Source: Lachnospiraceae bacterium (GTDB lineage Bacteria; Bacillota; Clostridia; Lachnospirales; Lachnospiraceae). Taken from it: a stretch of 64,000 nucleotides of DNA. A program made the translations under genes and the position numbers. Shown here piece after piece: positions 32,616 through 40,206 of the stretch; within the stretch, counting starts at the first letter, position 1, and each line of letters opens with the position of its first letter. A model generated the notes under the pieces. That model did no database searches and was not told the DNA's origin. It saw nothing but the letters and a program-made list of their open reading frames with translations. Location of the stretch: assembly GCA_015258065.1 (NCBI GenBank), contig JABZIZ010000001.1:1-64000 (forward strand). The letters run 5' to 3'.

Positions 32616-33350
32616 TTATTTCACCTCCATCTCTTCAAACCACCATGCAAAGAGAACAGCACACACAACAAACCACCCCAGGGAGAGCATGATGCCCGGT
32701 AAGATGACAGATTCGCTCCACAGCTCGCTTTTAGCAGGAATGGGTAAGCCATTGGGGAGCAGTCCCAAAGTAGGACACATCAGCCGTACCGGAATAGAGG
32801 AAGGGCAAAGCCACCAGGAGCTCTTGTCCGACAAGGTTGCCACACCGCCAATCGAAAGCACCATACAGACAAAAACGTCTGCAAACATACCGAATCGCGC
32901 ACTCAAAAACAGGTAGACCGGTATTTCCCACAGATAAGAAAGCGTCAGCAGGATTGTGGCCAGTGCCGCACCGCAGGCAGGAATGGTCGAACCGAAGAGA
33001 AATCCACCGATGGTTGCGCCCAGAAAAAGAATTCCGTTTGCCGCCAAAAGCCCTAATGCAAGGTAGAGCATCTTTCCAAAAATCAGCTGCCGTCCCGATA
33101 TGGACAGACCTCTCAAGTTATAATAACGATTTTTTCTATCCTTGGTAATGCTCAAATAGCACATCACAGCCAATGTACCCGGTAATAAGGTCGCATACCA
33201 CCAATTCCATGCTCCGGCAGGAAAAGCGTCTGCCAGACCTCCTGTTAAAACCAGTACCAGAAGCAGCGTTACGAGCGGTGCAACCACAGGTAGAATTTTA
33301 CCAAAGGTACGCCTGCACTTTAAGTGCTCGACTTCTATCATGCGACCCAT
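32616..33350 (-). CDS. Lantibiotic-immunity ABC permease, MutE/LanE type
   Basis: 244 residues, six membrane segments. IEVEHLKCRRTFGKILPVVAPLVTLLLVLVL at the N-terminus and WNWWYATLLPGTLAVMCYLSITKDRKNRYYNLRGL are characteristic of LanE/EpiE permeases. It follows the LanF ATPase with 2 bases between them and precedes LanG. Part of a three-protein membrane transporter for peptide antibiotics. Confidence 0.82.
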   Translation of the reverse strand: MGRMIEVEHLKCRRTFGKILPVVAPLVTLLLVLVLTGGLADAFPAGAWNWWYATLLPGTLAVMCYLSITKDRKNRYYNLRGLSISGRQLIFGKMLYLALGLLAANGILFLGATIGGFLFGSTIPACGAALATILLTLSYLWEIPVYLFLSARFGMFADVFVCMVLSIGGVATLSDKSSWWLCPSSIPVRLMCPTLGLLPNGLPIPAKSELWSESVILPGIMLSLGWFVVCAVLFAWWFEEMEVK

Positions 33351-33352
33351 TT

Positions 33353-34057
33353 TTACTCACCGTCCTTTCCGACCTGCCGGATCACTTGCATAAAGAGCTG
33401 CTCCAAATCTTGCCCATTCCGGAGCTGCCCCTCATACCCGAGAACACCCTGTGCAATGATCCCAATATGGTCAGCGACTTGCTGTACTTCCGAAAGAATA
33501 TGGCTGGACAAAATGACCGTCATTCCTTTTCCAGAGAAAGAACGGATCAATTCCCGCAATTCTTCCATACCGATGGGATCCAGCCCGTTGGTCGGTTCAT
33601 CCAAAATCAGCAGCTTCGGGTGGTTCAGTAAGGCACTGGCAATACCAAGCCGCTGTTTCATTCCCAAAGAAAATTGTCCGGCTCGTTTCTTTCCCGTATC
33701 CGTGAGCCGGACGACCTCCAGCACCTCATCCATTCGATTGTCCGGCAGTCCTAAGAGCGTGGTACGAACCTTCAGATTCTCTCTCGCAGTCAGATTTTCA
33801 TAAAGCGGAGGCATCTCAATCAGTGCACCAATCTCGTTCAGTGCCTTCCGGTTCCACGGCCGGCCATTCAATGTCACCATGCCGGAAGTCGGTTTCAAAA
33901 TTCCGGTAAGCATTTTCAATGTAGTCGATTTGCCGGCACTGTTTGGCCCTAATAAACCATACACCGAATTGCGCGGGATATTCAGAGATACTTTGTTTAC
34001 TGCCATCTGTCCCTTGAATTGTTTGCAGAGGGCATTTGTTTTTAAAATGCAGTCCAT
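33353..34057 (-). CDS. Lantibiotic-immunity ABC transporter ATPase, MutF/LanF type
   Basis: 234 residues, single ATPase domain. Walker A GPNSAGKST (Ser where Gly is usual), signature FSLGMKQRLGIASAL, Walker B LLILDEPTNGLDPIG, H-loop ILSSH. The GMKQR form is common in bacitracin and lantibiotic resistance ATPases, and a Q-loop variant (EMPPLYENLTARENL) fits LanF. The ATG at 34057 has AAGGAG 9 nt upstream; the longer open frame has none. First gene of the LanFEG-regulator-kinase operon. Confidence 0.9.
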   Translation of the reverse strand: MDCILKTNALCKQFKGQMAVNKVSLNIPRNSVYGLLGPNSAGKSTTLKMLTGILKPTSGMVTLNGRPWNRKALNEIGALIEMPPLYENLTARENLKVRTTLLGLPDNRMDEVLEVVRLTDTGKKRAGQFSLGMKQRLGIASALLNHPKLLILDEPTNGLDPIGMEELRELIRSFSGKGMTVILSSHILSEVQQVADHIGIIAQGVLGYEGQLRNGQDLEQLFMQVIRQVGKDGE

Positions 34058-34307
34058 AACGACGAACTCCTTTCTGCGTATTGCAGGGATAGAATACAAG
34101 GTATTTCTAAAGATTGGATAAAGATTGCTAAGGTGGAGTTCCTTTATTTTCAACTGGATCATCGATCTTCCCGAAACATCCATTGAGTTGACGATGTCAG
34201 AAAATCGAGCATGAAAATTCCTCGAAAAAAGCAAGGCTTTCCGGGAGTTTTGAATGTTATTGGATTTAGTGTTATTTTTACACTTTATATTGCATCAGTT
34301 TCCCTGC

Positions 34308-34313
34308 TATAAT
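34308..34313 (+). promoter_or_regulatory. Extended -10 promoter of the second AAA ATPase gene
   Basis: TGCTATAAT (extended -10; TATAAT at 34308-34313) lies 42 bases before the ATG at 34355. No good -35 box is at the right distance. The remaining gap back to LanF (34058-34300) must hold the LanFEG promoter on the other strand; I see no gene there. Confidence 0.5.
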
Positions 34314-34354
34314 ATGATATATCAGCATAGATTTCCAGAGTGGGAGGAATCACA

Positions 34355-35671
34355 ATGTACATGTACCGAAAGGTCTCTGAATATCTGAAGAAGTGGAAAG
34401 ACAGCAAATACCGAAAGCCGTTGATGATCCAGGGCGCTCGTCAGGTTGGGAAGACCTATGCCATCCTGGAGTTCGGGCACACCTATTACGACAACGTGGC
34501 TTACTTCAATTTCCAAACCAGCGAAACCATTGCGGCTACTTTTGATGAGAACATCAGCCCGTCGTACCTGCTTCCAATCTTATCCCATATCAGTGGTCAG
34601 ACCATTACCAGAGGCAATACACTCATTGTCTTTGATGAGATCCAGCTTTGTGAGCGAGCAGTTGCTTCTCTGAAGTATTTCTGTGAGGAAGCCCCGGAAT
34701 ATCACGTGGTTGCCGCCGGAAGTCTGCTCGGCGTTGCTGTGAACCGGGAGAAATTTGCCTTTCCTGTCGGAAGGGTAGACCGTTACACGATGTATCCCAT
34801 GGACATAGAAGAATTCCTTCTGGCCCTGGGAGAAAAGGATCTCGTCGAAAGAATCCATACCTGCTTCGACCACAACAGCCCGATGCCTTTAGCTCTTCAT
34901 GAAGCCGGGCATCAGCTTTACCGCCAATATCTTGCCATTGGCGGTATGCCGGAAGTCGTAGCCCGTTTTATAGATACACAAGATTACACTCAAGTGCAGC
35001 ATGTACTGGAAACAATCCAGATGGATTACCTGGATGACATGAGCAAGTATCAGGAAAGCACGAACGAGATCAAAAAGACGCGCCTGACTTACGGAACGAT
35101 TGCCGTTCAGCTTTCCAAAAAGAATACCCGATTCCAGTACAAGATCATCAAGAGCGGTGCCAGGGCAGCTGAATATGAGAATGCCATCGAATGGCTGGTT
35201 TCTGCAGGGCTGCTTTCTAGAATCTACCGTGCAGAGCAGATCAAAAAGCCGCTAGAGAATTACAAGGACATCGATGACTTCAAGATTTACCTTTCTGATA
35301 TGGGGCTCCTTGCTGCACAAAAGGATATCCGTGCGGAGGACATCTTCTTCATGGAGGAAGAGCTTGCTGACTTCAAGGGAGGTATGACAGAAAACTATGT
35401 GAATACACAGTTTGTCAGGGCTGGTTTTAAGCCGTATTTCTGGAGAAATAACAAAGGAACCAAAGAAGTGGACTTTGTGATATCTCTGAATGGCAAGCTC
35501 ATACCTGTAGAAGTAAAAAGCGGTGAACATGTCACGGCAGTCAGTCTCAACGAGTATGTCCGCCTCTATCAGCCTGCTTATTCCATCCGGATCTCTGAGA
35601 GAAATTTCGGCTTTGAGAACAATATCAAGTCAGTGCCCCTGTATGCAGTTTTCTGCATCTGTGATGAATGA
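34355..35671 (+). CDS. AAA family ATPase with DUF4143 C-terminus (copy 2, divergent subtype)
   Basis: 438 residues. Starts MYMYRKVSEYLKKWKDS; Walker A GARQVGKTY, Walker B TLIVFDEIQL, sensor AAGSLLGVA. The DUF4143 domain follows, ending in NNKGTKEVDFVISLNGKLIPVEVKSG, a PD-(D/E)XK-like ending with VEVKSG. This subtype (GARQVGKT) differs from the other three copies (GIRRCGKS). ATG 34355 has GGAGG 7 nt upstream. Converges with copy 3. Function unknown. Confidence 0.88.
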   Translation: MYMYRKVSEYLKKWKDSKYRKPLMIQGARQVGKTYAILEFGHTYYDNVAYFNFQTSETIAATFDENISPSYLLPILSHISGQTITRGNTLIVFDEIQLCERAVASLKYFCEEAPEYHVVAAGSLLGVAVNREKFAFPVGRVDRYTMYPMDIEEFLLALGEKDLVERIHTCFDHNSPMPLALHEAGHQLYRQYLAIGGMPEVVARFIDTQDYTQVQHVLETIQMDYLDDMSKYQESTNEIKKTRLTYGTIAVQLSKKNTRFQYKIIKSGARAAEYENAIEWLVSAGLLSRIYRAEQIKKPLENYKDIDDFKIYLSDMGLLAAQKDIRAEDIFFMEEELADFKGGMTENYVNTQFVRAGFKPYFWRNNKGTKEVDFVISLNGKLIPVEVKSGEHVTAVSLNEYVRLYQPAYSIRISERNFGFENNIKSVPLYAVFCICDE

Positions 35672-35890
35672 TACCGCCATATCATAAGAAAAACCCCGTC
35701 CAGCGTATACCGGAAAAAGACGTTTGCACCTTATCACCGGTAAAGTTTCCGTGAATGTTTGCAACATTTCCCTGATTTCTATTGCCTTTTCCTTTTTCCA
35801 TTTCATTCCGCATTTACGATGCTGAAATCCGATAAACTTCTGCTTCATTTTACGCCCAAATTTGGGACAAACCGTGTTGTTCTTGCCCAT
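35672..35890 (-). pseudogene. Possible decayed zinc-ribbon protein
   Basis: A minus-strand frame between the two convergent ATPase genes reads CPKFGRKMKQKFIGFQHRKCGMKWKKEK. It looks like a CPKCG...HCKCG zinc ribbon in which one Cys has become Phe and another Arg. No ribosome site precedes it, and the remaining residues do not resemble anything I know. It may be a relic or chance. Confidence 0.25.
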
Positions 35891-35893
35891 AAT

Positions 35894-37147
35894 TTACAAA
35901 TCAAGACTATCCGGATTCAACAGGAAATCCATGATATCCATAAAAACAATACCCTTTTCGTTGCGCCACAGCTTGATTCTGTCCTTCACTACAATGATTT
36001 TTTTGAAAGAATCGTCAATGCGAACCAGTGAATTTTGCTCCTGCTCCATTTTTTTGGGGTCAGGAATTACAAATGCAGATTGAATATAGTATCTGCGGCT
36101 GCCAAGATTGCAGACAAAATCGACCTCCAATCTCTTGCGTACAGCTTTCCCTTCTTCATTTTTTTCTGCGTGTTCAACTACACCCACATCTACATTGAAT
36201 CCTCTGATAAGAAGCTCGTTGTAAATAATGTTTTCCATGATATGATTTTCTTCTTGTTGACGGAAATTAAGCTGTGCATTACGTAGCCCTACATCTGCGA
36301 AATAGTATTTATACGGTGAAGCAATGTACCGCTTGCCTTTGATATTGTATCGCTCCGCCTTGCTGATAAAGAAAGCATCCAACAGATAGTCGATATAGGT
36401 TCCAATCGTTTTATCGCTGACAGGAATACCATTGCTGCTGAACGTATTTGCAAGCTTTGTCGGATTTGTCAGTGATCCTACCGCAGATGCCAGAATATTA
36501 AGCAGCGCAGGCATGACATTGTCTCCGCGCAGATTATGACGGTTTTCAATATCTTTCAGATACAGCTCCTTACAGAGAGTGGTCAGGTATCCGGACTTCA
36601 ACTCATCGGTTTTCCTGCTGAGAATCTGCGGCAGTCCGCCATAGGTATAATAATCGCCCCATGCGTCATACTTATCGCCCGAATACGCCGAAACATACTC
36701 AGAAAAGGAAAGCGGATACACACGTACTTCGTCTCCTCGCCCACGAAACTCTGTAAGGACATCCGAAGAAAGAAATTTGGAATTGCTTCCGGTCACATAA
36801 ATGTCCACGTTGTCACGACGATTCAATCCGTTGAGCACCGCTTCGAAATTTCCGCACAGCTGAACCTCATCCAAAAACACATACCACATATGGTCGTCCG
36901 TAATTCGTTCTTTGATGTAGGCACTCAGCTTCTTGCTGTCATGAAGCTCTTCGAAGTCATCGTCATCTAGCGGAATGGTTATTATTCTGGATGATTCCAC
37001 ACCGGATTTAACCAGGTATTGATAATAAAGCTTAAACAGAAGATATGATTTTCCGCATCGGCGGATACCGGTGACGACCTTTATCATTCCATTTTCTCTT
37101 CGTTCTATCAGTCGGTTCAGATATAGATCTCGCCTGATTTGTTCCAT
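35894..37147 (-). CDS. AAA family ATPase with DUF4143 C-terminus (copy 3)
   Basis: 417 residues. MEQIRRDLYLNRLIERRENGMIKVVTGIRRCGKSY contains Walker A; Walker B is MWYVFLDEVQL; YVTGSNSKFLSSDVLTEFRGRGDEVRVYPLSF is the sensor region. DUF4143 follows and ends with RLEVDFVCNLGSRRYYIQSA, the degenerate nuclease-like part. GAGGAG lies 9 nt before the ATG. Same subtype as copies 1 and 4. Convergent with copy 2. Confidence 0.88.
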   Translation of the reverse strand: MEQIRRDLYLNRLIERRENGMIKVVTGIRRCGKSYLLFKLYYQYLVKSGVESSRIITIPLDDDDFEELHDSKKLSAYIKERITDDHMWYVFLDEVQLCGNFEAVLNGLNRRDNVDIYVTGSNSKFLSSDVLTEFRGRGDEVRVYPLSFSEYVSAYSGDKYDAWGDYYTYGGLPQILSRKTDELKSGYLTTLCKELYLKDIENRHNLRGDNVMPALLNILASAVGSLTNPTKLANTFSSNGIPVSDKTIGTYIDYLLDAFFISKAERYNIKGKRYIASPYKYYFADVGLRNAQLNFRQQEENHIMENIIYNELLIRGFNVDVGVVEHAEKNEEGKAVRKRLEVDFVCNLGSRRYYIQSAFVIPDPKKMEQEQNSLVRIDDSFKKIIVVKDRIKLWRNEKGIVFMDIMDFLLNPDSLDL

Positions 37148-37394
37148 CGCCTCGCGCTCCTCACTTCGGAAAATCGTTAATAGTTACATTTTCCCGTAAT
37201 TAGATTATACCAATAACCAACGGCAGCATCAATATCACTCGATTTATTATACCGAGAAATAGTGAAAATATGCATTTCTCCGCCATTTGCCAGAGGCAGT
37301 CTTTTCGGATGCTGCAGAGGGACCGGATACAAAATGTTTCTGAGGACGTATACCGGGCGGGAAAGGATGTCAGGTGCCTCTACGGGGCGCACAA

Positions 37395-37439
37395 AGGCAA
37401 AATAAAAGGGGCTGCAGTTTTCTTGCTGTTGCCCCTTTT
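37395..37439 (-). terminator. Terminator after the yoeB remnant
   Basis: AAAAGGGGC (37404-37412) pairs with GCCCCTTTT (37431-37439), and the minus strand continues into TTTTATTTTG. The stretch from the copy-3 ATPase start to here (37148-37403) shows no convincing gene. Confidence 0.65.
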
Positions 37440-37653
37440 ATTTATCCTTATAATGTGAACCGCATTGTGCTATTTCCAATTCATCGCCGTTGATTCTAAA
37501 AACGATCCTGTTTTTCTTGTCAATGCGCACGCTCCAAAACCCGGACAAATTGCCGGTTAGCGGCTCCGGTTTGCCCTCACTTTTATAGCCGTTGCGGTCT
37601 ATTTCCTTTATAAGTGCGTTTATCTTTTTCAACGTCTTTTTATCCTGTTCAGG
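37438..37653 (-). pseudogene. yoeB: yoeB-type toxin gene lacking its 5' end
   Basis: EQDKKTLKKINALIKEIDRNGYKSEGKPEPL followed by GFWSVRIDKKNRIVFRI and the ending CGSHYKDK is the YoeB/Txe ribosome-dependent mRNA interferase. The catalytic Glu/Arg/His-containing C-terminal part is present. The first 15-20 residues (usually MK...FT..AW.DY.YW) are missing; an in-frame stop precedes the homologous part, and no YefM-type antitoxin is found. A shortened product from an internal start is possible, but it is probably inactive. Confidence 0.7.
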
Positions 37654-37803
37654 ACATCAAGGGTATTGGTGACCACCAAATTAGTTTCAAGGCCTTCAGG
37701 GCCTTTTTGATGTCTTATATAAGACACCTTCTGGCGCATATTTCACTTTGTCGCTAGCTTGTCACTTTTTTGTCACTTGCATGGTTAAATTCCCGCAAAT
37801 AAT

Positions 37804-37837
37804 CGAGAAAAAGAAAGCCCCGTAAAAACGGGGCTTT
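37804..37837 (-). terminator. Terminator of the rplM-rpsI operon
   Basis: AAAGCCCCG-TAAAAA-CGGGGCTTT (37814-37837), followed on the minus strand by CTTTTTCTCG. It lies 24 bases after the rpsI stop. Confidence 0.85.
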
Positions 37838-37861
37838 CTGGGTGTTTCCATTGTTCTTGAT

Positions 37862-38260
37862 TTATCGCTTGCTGAACTGCGGAGCGCGACGAGCTGCTTT
37901 GAGACCGTACTTCTTACGTTCCTTCATACGAGGATCTCTGGTGAGGAATCCGGCCTTCTTCAGGATGGGTCTGTATTCGTCGGAGTCCACTTCCAGAAGT
38001 GCTCTGGAGATGCCATGGCGAATGGCTCCTGCCTGACCGGAGAAACCGCCACCGTGAACGGTGACCTTGACATCAAATTTGCCAAGTGTATCGGTTGCCG
38101 TCAGGGGCTGGCGAACGATGGTTTTCAGGGTCTCCAGACCAAAGTAATCATCGATGGATCTCTTATTGACCGTGATCTCCCCTTTGCCGGAGGTCAGGTA
38201 GACTCTGGCGATGGATTTCTTTCTTCTTCCCGTGCCATAATAGCTTGTTGCTTTTGCCAT
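37862..38260 (-). CDS. rpsI: 30S ribosomal protein S9
   Basis: 132 residues, full length. YYGTGRRKKSIARVYL at the N-terminus and the basic C-terminal tail ending APQFSKR, which reaches the P-site tRNA. Lies 16 bases after rplM, the universal L13-S9 pair. GGAGG lies 10 nt before the ATG. Confidence 0.98.
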   Translation of the reverse strand: MAKATSYYGTGRRKKSIARVYLTSGKGEITVNKRSIDDYFGLETLKTIVRQPLTATDTLGKFDVKVTVHGGGFSGQAGAIRHGISRALLEVDSDEYRPILKKAGFLTRDPRMKERKKYGLKAARRAPQFSKR

Positions 38261-38276
38261 ATCTCAAAATCCTCCG

Positions 38277-38705
38277 TTAGAATGTCAATGTCTCCGGCTT
38301 CTGAGCGGTCTGCTCGTGATCCGGTCCTACGTATACGTGCAGTTTCTTATACTGGTCGGCGCCGAGGGATCCCTTCGGAAGCATTCCCTTCACCGCGTGC
38401 TCAATGACTCTCTCCGGGTGTATTCTCAACATCTCACGAAGCGACGTCTCCTTCTGACCACCGATAAAGCCTGTGTGGTGCCAGTAAACCTTCTGATCGA
38501 GCTTCTTACCGGTGACCTTCACCTTCTCGGCATTGATGACGATGACATAATCTCCCGTATCGATGTTCGGGGTATAGATCGGCTTGTTCTTGCCGGTCAG
38601 AACCTTGGCAACCTCACTGGCAAGACGTCCGAGGGTCATATCTGTTGCATCGACCACATACCATTTCTTTTCCAGAGCGGAAGCGCCGGGCATATATGTT
38701 TTCAT
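38277..38705 (-). CDS. rplM: 50S ribosomal protein L13
   Basis: 142 residues, normal length. KKWYVVDATDMTLGRLASEVAKVL near the start, KVYWHHTGFIGG in the middle, and the MLPKGSLG motif. An early assembly protein of the large subunit. The frame is open 23 codons upstream, but the ATG at 38705 has GGAGG 9 nt before it and gives the standard N-terminus. Transcribed from the consensus promoter at 38841-38869. Confidence 0.98.
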   Translation of the reverse strand: MKTYMPGASALEKKWYVVDATDMTLGRLASEVAKVLTGKNKPIYTPNIDTGDYVIVINAEKVKVTGKKLDQKVYWHHTGFIGGQKETSLREMLRIHPERVIEHAVKGMLPKGSLGADQYKKLHVYVGPDHEQTAQKPETLTF

Positions 38706-38834
38706 ATAACAGTTCCTCCAAAATGTTACTGATTGTCTGTAGAAAATTGCCCCTCTTCGTTCCGAATCCTTCACCTGATTTCGGACGAGATCAAATCGTC
38801 ATTTACCGGGATGATGTTTCGATCTCAGGCACGC
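38706..38834 (-). promoter_or_regulatory. Candidate L13 leader RNA
   Basis: About 130 bases of untranslated leader separate the promoter from rplM. GAGATC...GATCTC closes a stem of some 40 bases just after the transcription start, and further pairing is possible near GGATTCGGAACGAAGAGG. Leaders of rplM in Bacillota are known to be structured and thought to bind L13. I assign this from position and pairing only. Confidence 0.4.
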
Positions 38835-38840
38835 CGTAAT

Positions 38841-38869
38841 ATTATATGACGCATTCCTCTTCTTGTCAA
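38841..38869 (-). promoter_or_regulatory. Consensus promoter of rplM-rpsI
   Basis: TTGACA (38864-38869), 17-nt spacer, TATAAT (38841-38846): a perfect sigma-A promoter on the minus strand. Confidence 0.88.
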
Positions 38870-38891
38870 GATTCACTTCCACTGCTATACT
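38863..38891 (+). promoter_or_regulatory. Divergent promoter of the acyltransferase-transporter-truA block
   Basis: TTGTCA (38863-38868), 17-nt spacer, TATACT (38886-38891). The -35 box overlaps that of the rplM promoter on the opposite strand almost completely, so the two promoters should compete for polymerase. Confidence 0.6.
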
Positions 38892-38953
38892 TTGATGGAA
38901 ATGTCAAGAATAAATGCATCAAATATTCGATTGCTATACTTTGATAAAAATGG
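38883..38953 (+). repeat. 21-bp direct repeat carrying a -10-like sequence
   Basis: TGCTATACTTTGATnnAAATG occurs at 38883-38903 and again at 38933-38953, with 2 differences and offset 50. Each copy contains TATACT. Only the first has a -35 box at the correct distance. Confidence 0.75.
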
Positions 38954-38988
38954 CGATCGGAATTGCGCATTTTTCAGGAGACCTTCCA

Positions 38989-40206
38989 TTGAGCAAAGGA
39001 ATCACATCCAAACAATCGGTTATGCTACAGGGACTTGCGGCGGCTATGATGCTCTATCACCATCTCTTTATCCGCCCGGACATGCTTTTCGTAGAGTATT
39101 CTACCCTCTTAGGGGAAACCAGAGAAATCCGGCTGGCTCTTTTCTGCAAGCTCTGCGTTGCCATTTACGCCTTTGTCAGTGGGTACGGCATGTGCAGCGT
39201 CTTTCTCCGTGCCGTTTCTGAAGGAAAGGAGGAAATGCGCTTTTTTACTATTCTTCGCCAAGATTATACCCTTGTTTTGCAAAAGCTGCTTCGCTTCTTT
39301 TCCATTTACTGGTTCTGTGTTCTCCTTTATTTTGCCTGTGAGAATCTTTTCCTTGGAAAAGAAAAGCCGCTTTCCGAGCTGCTGCCCAACCTCCTCGCCT
39401 TATCGGATTCCTTTAACGGCTCCTGGTGGTATGCTTTGGAATATGTAAAAATCCTTCTCTTCCTTCCGCTGCTCCACCTCCTGTTTGTTTTTGAGAATGA
39501 CCATGAAGAGAGACTGAAGAAAAAATGGTTTTTTCTGACTCTATTCGGGCTGCTTGCCCTTTTCCTGGTTCTTGCTCTGAATCTTTTTCCCTCATGGGAA
39601 TATCACTTTCGCCTCTTTGTCAACAGGCTGATGCCCTCCTATCTGTTATGTGCCGCCGGCGGCTTTCTGATCGCACGCTTTTCCCTGATCCCGTCACTTG
39701 GAAAGCTCTGCATTTCCCTGCTTCCCCGTGTCCAGGGACCTGTGCAGGAGGCGCTGTCCTGCCGGTCCCGTCGCCTTTCTGCTCTTCTGTCTCTTGGGGG
39801 ACTCCTCCTGATGTTCCTTCCCTTTCTGATCCGCTATTTAATCACGGTGGATGCCATGCAGACGAGTCTGGATTTTCTGCTTACCCCTGTTTTCTGCCTG
39901 GGCTTTCTTTTATTCCTGGGAGATCAAAAAATTCCTGCGCAGATCTTTTTTTTCATCGGAAAACATTCGGTCTATATCTGGCTTCTGCACCTGATGTTCC
40001 TTGACGGCTTCTTCCGCAATCTCGTCATGGCAAGCCATACGGCAATCGGGATTTACCTCACGCTGCTATTTTTTTCCCTCCTCTGTGCCATCCTGTTGCG
40101 AACCGTTTATACCGCCTTTTCCGGATGGTTGCTCTTGCACCTGAAACCTTTCCTGCACGTGCTCCAGACTGCCCCCTTAACTTCCAAAGAAGGAGAAAAC
40201 CATTGA
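38989..40206 (+). CDS. Acyltransferase family 3 membrane protein
   Basis: 405 residues, ten or so membrane segments. SKGITSKQSVMLQGLAAAMMLYHHLF at the start (His pair in the first helix) and GKHSVYIWLLHLMF near the C-terminus are typical of acyltransferase-3 proteins, which O-acylate envelope glycans or other exported molecules. I chose TTG 38989 with GGAG 8 nt before it; the frame extends upstream into a promoter region. The stop overlaps the next gene's TTG start (ATTGA). Confidence 0.8.
   Translation: MSKGITSKQSVMLQGLAAAMMLYHHLFIRPDMLFVEYSTLLGETREIRLALFCKLCVAIYAFVSGYGMCSVFLRAVSEGKEEMRFFTILRQDYTLVLQKLLRFFSIYWFCVLLYFACENLFLGKEKPLSELLPNLLALSDSFNGSWWYALEYVKILLFLPLLHLLFVFENDHEERLKKKWFFLTLFGLLALFLVLALNLFPSWEYHFRLFVNRLMPSYLLCAAGGFLIARFSLIPSLGKLCISLLPRVQGPVQEALSCRSRRLSALLSLGGLLLMFLPFLIRYLITVDAMQTSLDFLLTPVFCLGFLLFLGDQKIPAQIFFFIGKHSVYIWLLHLMFLDGFFRNLVMASHTAIGIYLTLLFFSLLCAILLRTVYTAFSGWLLLHLKPFLHVLQTAPLTSKEGENH

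Noticed and set aside
29800..34057. Lanthipeptide biosynthesis cluster
   Set aside because: Only transporter and regulatory genes are present; no LanB/C/M-type enzyme or precursor is visible.
28564..37147. Prophage or integrative element spanning the ATPase region
   Set aside because: No integrase, structural phage genes, relaxase or flanking repeats were found.
37177..37392. Minus-strand frame between the ATPase and yoeB remnant
   Set aside because: No ribosome site and no recognisable similarity; the segment is probably debris.
37689..37708. Hairpin AAGGCC-TTCAG-GGCCTT followed by T residues on the plus strand
   Set aside because: Looks like a terminator, but no plus-strand gene ends before it; kept out as an unsupported feature.
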